A DNA stretch of 12,821 nucleotides from F1-120-MAGs118 sp013360535 (GTDB lineage: Bacteria; Planctomycetota; UBA1135; GCA-002686595), in assembly GCA_026647215.1 (NCBI GenBank), contig JAPKHC010000065.1, positions 1 through 12,821 on the forward strand, written 5' to 3'. The notes under the pieces were generated by a model. That model was not told the origin of the DNA and did no database searches. It was given only the letters and a program-made list of their open reading frames with translations. Shown here one piece after another: positions 6,639-12,821 of the stretch (positions within the stretch are counted from its first letter, which is position 1; every line of letters begins with the position of its first letter). A program made the position numbers and the translations under genes.

Positions 6639-8519
6639 ATGAAGCGAATCGCGGCCGCCCCCCTGGCCTTGCTCCTCTTCGCCTGCTCGGCGGCCCGACT
6701 GCCTTACGCGACGCCGGTCGGCCCGGTGTACAGCCGCGTGGAGGAGCTCCACAGCGCGGAGAACTGGCCCGATCTGAGCGCCTATTCCGCGCTCTGCCTG
6801 CGCGATTTCAACTTCGAGACCTACGGCTCGGACTTCGACACGCTGACGCTGTGGAAGATGGCCGAGGGCTGCGAGCGGGCCGGCGATTTCAAGACGCAGG
6901 CGATCGCGCTGCGCGGGCTCGCGCACCACGCCGATCCCGACGCGCCGCTCGCGCTGGTCGACTTCGCCAAGGCCCACGGGACCGAGCTGCTCGAGCGCTG
7001 CGGCGCCCTCGAACGCGCTGAGGTGGTGACGTGGCTCGCCGTCGCCGACGCTTGCGAGCGCGGCGACTGGGCCGGCGCGCGCCAGCACATTCTCGCGGCT
7101 TTTCCAGGCGCCGACGGCGTGCCGGAGAAGCACGCGGCCGCGTCGCACATCCTGCTCGGCGACCTGCTGCGGCGCGCGGAGCGCTGCGAGGCCGCGCTCG
7201 TCGAATACACGACGGCCGCCTTCGCGCGCTCGGAATTCGCCGACCCGCTCTCGGCCGAGGCGCAGCACGACCGCACGCTCGGCTGCGTGCGCCTCGAGTC
7301 GCTGCTGTTCGAGATGGGCGAGGGCGACTGGGCGCTGCAGGCCATGATCCTCGTCAACCTGCAGAAGTCGCTGCTCGAGTACTTCCCGCGCTCGCAGGCG
7401 CTCGATCAGGCCGTGCGCGACGGCGCCAACGCCGAAGCGGCGATGATGCAGGAGCTTCTTCTTGCCTACGACATCCCCGCCGAACCCGAGAGTTTCGATT
7501 TCGAGCGCGAGCTCGCGGGCCTGCCGGAATTTGAATCGCCGCAATTGCAGGGCACTGCGACCGCGTGGTCGGCGCCCGCGGCCAGGCTCAAGCTGATTTC
7601 CACCGACGAAGCGTTGCGCGTCGAATGCACCGACCCCAGGGTCGGGACCTACTCCGTCGCCTGGACCACGCGCGAGTGGGATCCGGGCCTCAAGTGCTTC
7701 GTGTTCACCGAACCCGCGAACTCCGGCGGCAAGTGCGTGCGCAGCTTCCGCGACGGCGCGCTCTTCTTCGGCTCGTCGGGCTTCGCGAGCGAGGGCCTGT
7801 TGCTGCGCCTTGGCGAGGAACCGTACTTCGGCCCTGGCCTCTTCGGGTTCCCGCTCGAACAGGCGACGGATGTCGTGAAATTCCGCAAGAACGAGCCCGC
7901 ACCCGGTCCGCGAATCGAGGGCCTCGGCGAGCGCCGCAGCTTCGTCGCGGACGTCGCCTGCGGCGGGGTGCTCGTCGGCGAGGGGTACGTCAGCGAAGAC
8001 GAGAAGCTCGTCCCCGACGGCATCGTCCGACTCAGCTACAAGTCCGACCAGTGGTTCCGCACGCGCTTCTCGCTCGGCGTCGCCGCACCGTGGCGGCGTT
8101 CGGGCACGGTGATCCACCGGAGCGACCTCTCGCGCCTCGAGGACGTCACCGGCGCGCAGGTCGCATGGGTCGATCCCGAGCAGTGGTTCAAGCGGATCGA
8201 GCAAGCCAAGGAACTGTTCGCGGCCGCGCAGAAGGCCGAGGCCGACCGCGCCTGGCGCATGCAAATGGAAGCCTGGCAGTCGATGGGCCAGTACGAGGGC
8301 CACGGCGTGCAGATCGAGCGCGAGGTCGGCGTCTACACCTGCTACCGCTGCGACGGCATCGGCTCGATCTACTCCGGCGGCGGCTGGGAGAGCTACTCCT
8401 ACCTCGTGCAGACCGACCCCGGCTCCCCACCGAGCGTCGCCACCGGCTCCCGCTGGGTCTCCGGCCAGAGCGTCCCCTGCCCCGAGTGCTTCGGCTCCGG
8501 CCGCAAGGTCAGCCGCTGA
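6639..8519 (+). CDS. Large lipoprotein with C-terminal DnaJ-type zinc finger, family unknown
   Basis: This 626-aa protein is not a family I recognise. It starts at ATG 6639 with a lipoprotein signal (MKRIAAAPLALLLFAC, lipidated Cys16); the frame is open further upstream, but that part looks non-coding. Residues about 30-290 are helical and TPR-like, with repeated W/A/L patterns such as WLAVADACERGDWAGARQH and LGDLLRRAERCEAALVEY. Residues about 300-500 look beta-rich. Residues about 515-548 are a charged helix that could form a coiled coil. The C-terminus carries two CxxCxGxG motifs, CYRCDGIG (Cys568, Cys571) and CPECFGSG (Cys614, Cys617), enough for one four-Cys zinc site as in the DnaJ cysteine-rich domain. 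No J domain is present. It would be membrane-anchored and face outward, and could be a scaffold or chaperone-like factor, but no function is established. It is divergent from the BatD-like gene. Confidence 0.85.
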   Translation: MKRIAAAPLALLLFACSAARLPYATPVGPVYSRVEELHSAENWPDLSAYSALCLRDFNFETYGSDFDTLTLWKMAEGCERAGDFKTQAIALRGLAHHADPDAPLALVDFAKAHGTELLERCGALERAEVVTWLAVADACERGDWAGARQHILAAFPGADGVPEKHAAASHILLGDLLRRAERCEAALVEYTTAAFARSEFADPLSAEAQHDRTLGCVRLESLLFEMGEGDWALQAMILVNLQKSLLEYFPRSQALDQAVRDGANAEAAMMQELLLAYDIPAEPESFDFERELAGLPEFESPQLQGTATAWSAPAARLKLISTDEALRVECTDPRVGTYSVAWTTREWDPGLKCFVFTEPANSGGKCVRSFRDGALFFGSSGFASEGLLLRLGEEPYFGPGLFGFPLEQATDVVKFRKNEPAPGPRIEGLGERRSFVADVACGGVLVGEGYVSEDEKLVPDGIVRLSYKSDQWFRTRFSLGVAAPWRRSGTVIHRSDLSRLEDVTGAQVAWVDPEQWFKRIEQAKELFAAAQKAEADRAWRMQMEAWQSMGQYEGHGVQIEREVGVYTCYRCDGIGSIYSGGGWESYSYLVQTDPGSPPSVATGSRWVSGQSVPCPECFGSGRKVSR

Positions 8520-8565
8520 CGCGCGCCCGCGGGCCTGCTCCAGCTGTCGTTGGCAACCCGGGCAC

Positions 8566-8594
8566 TTGTGACTATGTCGGATCTGACATATAGT
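8566..8594 (+). promoter_or_regulatory. Promoter of the toxin-antitoxin operon
   Basis: TTGTGA (8566-8571) and TATAGT (8589-8594) are separated by 17 nt, close to the sigma-70-type consensus (4 of 6 and 5 of 6 matches). Predicted transcription would start near 8601, only about 4 nt before the toxin ATG at 8605, so the messenger would have almost no leader. An inverted repeat lies between the two boxes. Confidence 0.65.
8573..8590. promoter_or_regulatory. Probable operator for the HigA-type antitoxin
   Basis: TATGTC (8573-8578) and GACATA (8585-8590) are exact inverted repeats around a 6-nt spacer, an 18-nt dyad. It fills the space between the -35 and -10 boxes and touches the -10. That is the expected position for an XRE-family antitoxin, or toxin-antitoxin complex, to block RNA polymerase and repress its own operon. 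The binding protein is inferred from position only. Confidence 0.6.
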
Positions 8595-8604
8595 CCCGGA
8601 AGAC

Positions 8605-8937
8605 ATGGCCGCGAACGACAAGCCGCTCGTGTGGCTGCATGGGGAGATCCGGACCCCACCGATGAGCCTCAACGCCCGCCTCGAAGCTGGCTGGTTGTTG
8701 CGCAGGCTCCAGAAGCACGAGTCGCTCGGCATGCCCCACTCACGTCCGATGCCGTCGATCGGAGCACGAGTTCACGAACTTCGGATCCGGGATGCCGACG
8801 CCAACTGGCGGATCATCTATCGAATCGACCCGGACGCCATCGTGCTCGCGGCAGTCTTCTCCAAGACGACCCGTTCCACGCCCAGTCTCCAGATCGACAG
8901 CAGCCGAGCGCGGCTGAAGCGCCATGACCAGACCTAG
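8605..8937 (+). CDS. HigB/Gp49-type toxin (RelE superfamily)
   Basis: This 110-aa protein has the Gp49/HigB pattern in its second half: VHELRIRD, then WRIIYRID, then IVLAAVFSKTTRSTP, followed by a basic C-terminal helix. Members of the RelE superfamily are ribosome-dependent mRNA endonucleases; that activity is family knowledge, not shown here. The first 40 residues (KPLVWLHGEIRTPP, LEAGWLLRRLQKHESLG) fit the usual N-terminal strand and helix. The gene comes first in the operon, the order typical of HigBA, and has its own promoter and operator directly upstream. It ends 13 nt before the preferred antitoxin start, or overlaps it by 14 nt if ATG 8924 is used. GGAAG close to the ATG could serve as a weak ribosome site, but the predicted leader would be too short to contain it fully. 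Confidence 0.82.
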   Translation: MAANDKPLVWLHGEIRTPPMSLNARLEAGWLLRRLQKHESLGMPHSRPMPSIGARVHELRIRDADANWRIIYRIDPDAIVLAAVFSKTTRSTPSLQIDSSRARLKRHDQT

Positions 8938-8950
8938 ATCGGAACCCCTC

Positions 8951-9307
8951 ATGACCACCACCAAGAAGTCGAAGGTCGAACGCCTGCGGGCGGCGGGATG
9001 GAGCGTCGGTGATGCGGCGCAGTTCCTCGGACTCTCCGAGGAAGAGCGTGCGTTCGTGGAGCTCAAGCTGCGGCTCGCGGAAGCCATTCGGCTGGCACGC
9101 AGCTCGCGTGGCTGGACGCAGGCGGCGCTCGCGAAGCGGATCCGGTCGAGCCAGTCGCGAATCGCCAAGATCGAAGTGGGCGATCCGTCGGTCTCGCTGG
9201 AGCTGATGTTCCGTGCAGCCTTCGGCCTCGGGCTCTCCCTGGGCGACCTGCTCAAGCCCGCGCCCAGCTTGCGGCGTTCGCGAGCCCTGAAAACCAACGC
9301 GGGATGA
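8951..9307 (+). CDS. HigA-type antitoxin, XRE-family DNA-binding protein
   Basis: This 118-aa partner of the preceding toxin has a helix-turn-helix at roughly residues 48-105: LAEAIRLARSSRGWTQAALA, then RSSQSRIAKIEVGDPSVSLE, the classical XRE pattern with SQSRIAKIE as recognition helix. The N-terminal segment with FLGLSEEERAFVELK is typical of antitoxins paired with Gp49-like toxins. The start is set at ATG 8951, which has GGAA about 6 nt upstream; an in-frame ATG at 8924 would give 127 aa and overlap the toxin end. It should neutralise the toxin by binding and repress the operon at the dyad upstream of the toxin. Confidence 0.85.
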   Translation: MTTTKKSKVERLRAAGWSVGDAAQFLGLSEEERAFVELKLRLAEAIRLARSSRGWTQAALAKRIRSSQSRIAKIEVGDPSVSLELMFRAAFGLGLSLGDLLKPAPSLRRSRALKTNAG

Positions 9308-9469
9308 AGAGTCCTGAGTTCAGCGGCTTCAGGGTGCTTGGATTCGGAGTCGGCGCCAGAAGGTTGACCACCAAACGCACCGTTCGAGCGCGATGCGAGG
9401 TCGTCGGGTGCGCGCACGCACGAGATCGAAAGCGAGAAAGTTGGCGAGGCAACAGGCTCGCGAGCGGGC

Positions 9470-10387
9470 ATGGCAGCTGAGGTCGCAGCGTCCTCGTCCC
9501 GGCTCGTGCGGATCCTGCGCTGCGTGCTGCTCGCGTTGGGCTCGATGGGGCTGGTCACGGCGCTGGCATTCGTGCTCAACGGCACGAGCGACGCTTGGCG
9601 CACGCCGGAAGCGGGCGTCGTGGCGATGTTGGAGCCGCGTGCGGCTCGCCGCGAGCTGCGCGTGATGGCCTTCAATGCGGCGAAGTGCGGTTTCTTCGCG
9701 GGCGGGCGCTTCGCGGAGCGTGAGGTCGTGACTGCGGAGCTCGACGCGGTCGCTCAGGTGATCGTGCGCGAGGATTGCGACCTGGTGGTGTTGTCCGAGG
9801 TGGTGCTCGAGTGCGGACCGGAACCGCTCGACCAAGTCGTGTATCTCGCCCAACACTCCGGCCTGTCTCACTTCGCGGCGAGCGAGAATTACAGCTTCGG
9901 CGTGCCGTTTCTCCGTATTCGGTCGGGCAACGCTCTGCTCTCGCGCTGGCCGCTGAAGGCGCTCGAGACTCAGCAACTTGCCGGCGGAGCGCCGTTCTGG
10001 AACCCCACGAACAACCGGCGCGTGCTCTGGTGCGAAGTGGAGTTCCCGAAGGGCCCAATGCTGGTCGCCGCACTGCGCAACGACTCGTTTGACCTCGCGA
10101 ACAACCTCGTGCAGACGCGCGAGATCGTCGCCTGGCTCGGGGAACGCCCTGCGCTGCTCGCGGGCGACTTCAACGCCGAGCCCCACGACCCGTCGCTGGA
10201 GCTTCTGCGCAAGAGCGGCCGATTCAGCGGGCTCGTCGACGGCCCGCCGACTTTCCCGGCCCGCGCGCCGCGGCGCCGCATCGACCACGTGCTCGCGCCC
10301 GCCCCGTGGAAGCTCCTCGAGCACCACACCGTCGAGATCGGAAGCTCCGACCACCTCGCCGTCGTCGCGACGTTCGCCATCCCGTGA
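9470..10387 (+). CDS. Membrane-anchored endonuclease/exonuclease/phosphatase-family protein
   Basis: This 305-aa protein belongs to the EEP superfamily (DNase I-like / exonuclease III / phosphodiesterases). The catalytic set is complete: VMAFNAAK (Asn69), VVLSEVV (Glu110, metal ligand), GDFNAEPHD (Asp233, Asn235), RRIDHVLAP (Asp272, His273) and SSDHLAVVA (Asp294, His295). Residues about 14-37 (RILRCVLLALGSMGLVTALAF) form one hydrophobic segment, most likely an uncleaved N-terminal anchor that places the catalytic domain outside the cytoplasm. The substrate could be a nucleic acid, a phospholipid or an inositol phosphate; the superfamily does not decide this. It starts 162 nt after the antitoxin. 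I see no clear promoter or ribosome site in that gap, apart from a weak inverted repeat around CCTGA/TCAGG near 9312-9330. Confidence 0.8.
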   Translation: MAAEVAASSSRLVRILRCVLLALGSMGLVTALAFVLNGTSDAWRTPEAGVVAMLEPRAARRELRVMAFNAAKCGFFAGGRFAEREVVTAELDAVAQVIVREDCDLVVLSEVVLECGPEPLDQVVYLAQHSGLSHFAASENYSFGVPFLRIRSGNALLSRWPLKALETQQLAGGAPFWNPTNNRRVLWCEVEFPKGPMLVAALRNDSFDLANNLVQTREIVAWLGERPALLAGDFNAEPHDPSLELLRKSGRFSGLVDGPPTFPARAPRRRIDHVLAPAPWKLLEHHTVEIGSSDHLAVVATFAIP

Positions 10388-10472
10388 ACCACTTCCGGGT
10401 ACGTGCCCCTCACGTTACGGCTCACCCCTCTGCCCTTCCCAGCGCGGGTGTGAGCCGGCCCCTCGCTTCTAG

Positions 10473-10478
10473 TAGACT
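10473..10478 (+). promoter_or_regulatory. Possible -10 box just upstream of the DUF262 gene
   Basis: TAGACT ends 9 nt before the ATG at 10488, placing transcription start within a few bases of the start codon. The -35 position shows no convincing hexamer. No Shine-Dalgarno sequence is seen in the 9 nt between, which fits a leaderless or near-leaderless messenger. Confidence 0.3.
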
Positions 10479-10487
10479 CCGGCCATC

Positions 10488-12200
10488 ATGGCCCGCAGTG
10501 CGCTTCTGAACACGGACACCGAGGACCTCAAGGAGCTTCTCGGCAACGGAAAGAGCTACAGCGTTCCGCCCTACCAGCGCGACTACTCCTGGAAGCGTGA
10601 ACACTGGGAAGACCTTTGGGAGGACCTCGCAGCCGTCGAAGCCAGTCGCGAAGACCACTACATGGGCGCGATCGTGCTCGAAACCAAGGAGCGCAAGCAG
10701 TTCCGCGTCATCGACGGCCAGCAGAGGCTGACGACGCTCAGCATCCTGATCCTAGCTTGCGTGGACTATCTGTACGGACTTGCGGCGGCGGACGTCGATG
10801 CCGCGGCAAACCGGGAGCGTGCGTCGCTGCTTGAGAGTGGCTACCTCGGAGCCAAGGATCCCACGAGCCTCCGCATCACGCCGAAGCTGAAGCTCAACGC
10901 CAACGACGACGACTTCTTTCAACTCAATCTCGCCCAGCGGAAACCGCCCCAGGGCGGTGAGCGCAGCCTGCGCGACTCCGAGCGGCTCCTGTGGGGCTGC
11001 TTCAGGTTCTTCGAGCAGAAGGTCAAGGAGAAGTTCTCCCAGAGCCGCAAGGGCGAACTCGTGGCCGCGTTCGTGAGTGACGTCGTCTCGGAGCGCCTCG
11101 TGTTCATCAGCGTCCGAGTGCAGGATCAATTGAGCGCGTACACGGTGTTCGAGACCCTGAACGCCCGCGGCCTCGAGCTGACCGAGACCGACTTGCTCAA
11201 GAACTATCTGCTGTCTCTGGCGGATCGCCTCAGCAAGTCCCAGATGGACCCGGTCCTCCGTCAGTGGGCGCGGATCACGACCCGTGTCGGCATCAGGGGT
11301 TTCCCCGAGTTCCTGCGACACCACCTGAACTCGCGCCGCGAGTTCGTGCGGCAGAAGCAACTGTTCAGGACGATCAAGAGGGACGTTGTCACGCTGCAGC
11401 AGGTGTTTGACCTGCTCGACCAGCTCGAGAGGGACGCAACGTGGTTCGAGGCCCTGAACGATCCCGCCAGCGACTTCTGGCTTGACTACCCTGGGGCAAA
11501 GGAGCACGTACGTGTCCTGACGCTTTTTGGCGTCTCGCAGTACACCCCCTTGATGCTCGCGGCCAAGGACAGCTTCAGCGCACCTCAGGACATCGTCGAG
11601 CTGCTCCGCTGTTGTGCAGTGCTGTCACTGAGGTTCAACGGTGTCAGCCGACGAAGCACGCACCTGCTGGAGGAGGTCTACAATCGTGCGGCGCTGGAGA
11701 TTCGACGCGGATCGGCGAAGTCCATGAAGGCCGTCCGAATGGCCCTGCGGCCGATCTACATCCCTGACGAGGAGTTCGAGGCGGATTTCTCCTCGCTCCG
11801 GCTCCGCAATCAGGGGGCATCGGGCAAGCGACTGCGCTACATCCTCGCGAAGGTCGAAAGACAGCTTGGCGGGTCCGACCTCAGCGACGACGGCATGAAC
11901 GCCACGGTCGAGCACATCCTGCCGGAGCGGCCCGGCGAGGAGGGTTGGCAGCATTTCACGCCTGAGGCCATTGATCGCAGCCATGAGCGACTGGGAAATT
12001 ACTCGCTGCTCGAGCGAAGCCTGAACCTTCGAGACGCTGGCAATGCGCCCTTCGCTATGAAGCAGGCCGCTTATGCAAAGTCGCAGTACAGGACCTCCAG
12101 GGAACTTTGCGACTTCTCGGAATGGACGGAAGAGACCATTTCAATTCGCCAGATTTCCATGGCCAAGGTCGCGAAAGCGGTCTGGTCCCTGAGTTTCTGA
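10488..12200 (+). CDS. DUF262-DUF1524 protein (GmrSD-type, restriction-like)
   Basis: This 570-aa fusion has an N-terminal DUF262 and a C-terminal DUF1524 (HNH-like nuclease). DUF262 shows VPPYQRDYSW (residues 26-35), the DGQQRLTT nucleotide-site motif (Asp76-Arg80) and LNARGLELTETDLLKNYLL (Asn225-Asp235 region). DUF1524 shows VEHILPE (His476), LGNYSLL (Asn504), LNLRD (Asn513) and GNAPFAMK (Asn519, Lys525). In GmrSD, a type IV restriction system, the DUF262 part uses nucleotides and the DUF1524 part cuts modified phage DNA; related fusions include BrxU and the phosphorothioate-sensing SspE. Which modification this protein senses cannot be told. All motifs are intact, so it looks functional. 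Sampled GC is about 57-60%, against about 73-75% further left, and codons are less GC-biased, a sign of horizontal transfer. No methyltransferase or BREX/Ssp partner lies in the window. Confidence 0.9.
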   Translation: MARSALLNTDTEDLKELLGNGKSYSVPPYQRDYSWKREHWEDLWEDLAAVEASREDHYMGAIVLETKERKQFRVIDGQQRLTTLSILILACVDYLYGLAAADVDAAANRERASLLESGYLGAKDPTSLRITPKLKLNANDDDFFQLNLAQRKPPQGGERSLRDSERLLWGCFRFFEQKVKEKFSQSRKGELVAAFVSDVVSERLVFISVRVQDQLSAYTVFETLNARGLELTETDLLKNYLLSLADRLSKSQMDPVLRQWARITTRVGIRGFPEFLRHHLNSRREFVRQKQLFRTIKRDVVTLQQVFDLLDQLERDATWFEALNDPASDFWLDYPGAKEHVRVLTLFGVSQYTPLMLAAKDSFSAPQDIVELLRCCAVLSLRFNGVSRRSTHLLEEVYNRAALEIRRGSAKSMKAVRMALRPIYIPDEEFEADFSSLRLRNQGASGKRLRYILAKVERQLGGSDLSDDGMNATVEHILPERPGEEGWQHFTPEAIDRSHERLGNYSLLERSLNLRDAGNAPFAMKQAAYAKSQYRTSRELCDFSEWTEETISIRQISMAKVAKAVWSLSF

Positions 12201-12681
12201 CCGCCCAGGCGTTGGGTCGATCTTCAGCGGCCCTGCGCGGCGTGGAAGAGGAATTTGCGCCACGAGGAGGACCACCAGGCGCGCCATTCGGCGGGGCCGA
12301 GGGAGCGCGTGGAGTCGTTGGCCCAGGGGTCGTAGAGGAACGGCTGGCGCGTGATCGAGCGCAGCGCGGAGTCGGCGGCGGTCCGAAGGCCCAGGCTCCG
12401 ATTCTCCAGCTGCGCATGGTCGACGCGTGTGTCGCCTTGTCGGCCCATTGGAAGGAGCGAGCGCACACGCGGCGCGCAACCGGGGCACGCGCGCGACACC
12501 GCGCCATGCGATCTCGGATTGGCCCCATGCCCAAGGACATGGCGGGCAGGAACGCGTGGTGGCGGTGGAGGTATCATCCGGAACCGAATCCGGACAGTGA
12601 GGGTGGCCCCCTGACATGTGCCCCGATTGTAGCCGTTCGGCGATCCGCACCCCGCGAGGCTCTTGACGCGGCCGCCTGACC
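12201..12681. other. Region without a confident gene, right of the DUF262 gene
   Basis: About 480 nt separate the DUF262 stop from the suspected insertion-sequence end. No intact gene is convincing on either strand. The left half carries a minus-strand HEAT-like remnant (separate entry). Around 12577-12594 two TCCGGA palindromes are spaced by 6 nt, of unknown meaning. No tRNA-like fold or promoter was recognised. Confidence 0.5.
12224..12448 (-). pseudogene. Remnant of a HEAT-repeat-type protein, C-terminal end
   Basis: On the minus strand the last roughly 55 residues before the stop at 12224-12226 look protein-like: LRTAADSALRSITRQP, then YDPWAND, then PAEWRAWW and SWRKFLF. A helical repeat ending in a W-x-x-WW segment also closes the HEAT region of the vWA protein at about 3457-3474, so this reads as the tail of a related protein. 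The frame stays open to beyond 12680, but the upstream translation (Pro/Arg/Cys-rich) does not look like real protein, and no ribosome site precedes the in-frame ATG at 12448. I therefore read it as a 3' fragment, perhaps truncated by the mobile element to the right. A small intact gene cannot be excluded. Confidence 0.35.
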
Positions 12682-12821
12682 GGCTCACGTCTCGTCAAGT
12701 GGTGTAGTTCCCGTTGTTCCTCTGGGCGCTGGGTTGGTTGAGGTGTCGGTGAGTTGGTGAAGGCCGTTGGTGCGCAGGGCGCCCCCGAGGGGGCGCCCTG
12801 ATCGGGTTCGGTCAGCCGGTC
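12682..12821. mobile_element. Probable end of an IS256-like insertion sequence
   Basis: The stretch 12682-12707 (GGCTCACGTCTCGTCAAGTG, then GTGTAG) resembles, from memory, IS256-family terminal inverted repeats, which begin with a GGxTCA-like tip and carry an inner GTGGTGTA. If so, the element runs rightwards out of the window. The following 115 nt, with no convincing protein and a strong hairpin, would be the untranslated end beyond its transposase. The transposase and the second inverted repeat are not in the window, so the element cannot be confirmed here. Confidence 0.35.
12775..12800. terminator. Strong GC hairpin, possible terminator
   Basis: Two perfect 12-nt arms (12775-12786 and 12789-12800) flank a 2-nt loop; in practice 11-bp arms with a 4-nt loop would form. 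Neither side has a T-tract, so a canonical intrinsic terminator is not shown. It may stop transcription entering from the right, for example from a transposase gene beyond the window, or may be a structural part of the mobile element end. Confidence 0.45.

Noticed and set aside
5093..7021. Long plus-strand open frame opposite the BatD-like gene
   Set aside because: The translation is Arg/His-rich without domains; the minus strand has signal peptide, beta-domain segments and a membrane helix in order.
9308..9469. Weak inverted repeat (CCTGA/TCAGG) after the antitoxin as a terminator
   Set aside because: The arms are only five bases with a long loop and no T-tract follows.
12577..12594. Two TCCGGA palindromes 6 nt apart as an operator or IS21-type terminal repeat
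   Set aside because: Six-base palindromes are common in GC-rich DNA, and no gene or second end was found to support either reading.
12141..12698. Minus-strand frame of 185 codons right of the DUF262 gene
   Set aside because: Pro/Arg-rich and featureless, overlapping the DUF262 end; the neighbouring frame gives the only protein-like segment.

Overview
The window is GC-rich bacterial DNA (hand-counted 60-nt samples give about 73-75% GC in the left two thirds). It holds nine protein genes that I can support, one of them cut by the left edge. I see no rRNA, tRNA or CRISPR array. A secreted HEAT-repeat/von Willebrand A protein, an orphan BatD-like protein, a large lipoprotein of unknown family, and -10-like boxes lying almost on the start codons would all fit a high-GC planctomycete. 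That is only an impression; no taxonomic marker gene is present.

Left block (1-5077, all + strand). The 3' part of a dipeptide epimerase (enolase superfamily) overlaps, by an ATGA, an exported D-aminoacylase/N-acyl-D-amino-acid deacylase. The deacylase in turn overlaps, by another ATGA, a secreted HEAT-repeat + vWA protein. The first two look like a translationally coupled pair for using peptides that contain D-amino acids. At the junction of genes two and three lies a very large, nearly perfect palindrome (2161-2351; core arms of 69 nt with 67 matching pairs). It is read in frame into the signal-peptide region of the vWA protein. This is the most unusual structure in the window. An N-formylglutamate-amidohydrolase-like gene follows.

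Middle block (5081-8519). A BatD-like membrane protein on the minus strand converges on the amidohydrolase with only 3 nt between the stop codons. It is divergent from a 626-aa lipoprotein that ends in two DnaJ-type CxxCxGxG motifs.

Right block (8520-12821), accessory in character. It starts with a toxin-first HigB/HigA-type toxin-antitoxin operon. A clear promoter precedes it, with a 6-6-6 inverted repeat lying between the -35 and -10 boxes. A membrane-anchored endonuclease/exonuclease/phosphatase-family protein follows. Next is a fused DUF262-DUF1524 (GmrSD-type, type IV restriction-like) gene of visibly lower GC (about 57-60% in sampled lines). The last 620 nt carry no confident gene. They hold a minus-strand remnant resembling the C-terminus of a HEAT-repeat protein, a probable terminal inverted repeat of an IS256-like insertion sequence from about 12682, and a strong GC hairpin at 12775-12800. 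The toxin-antitoxin pair, the restriction-like gene and the insertion-sequence end suggest a small defence or mobile patch.
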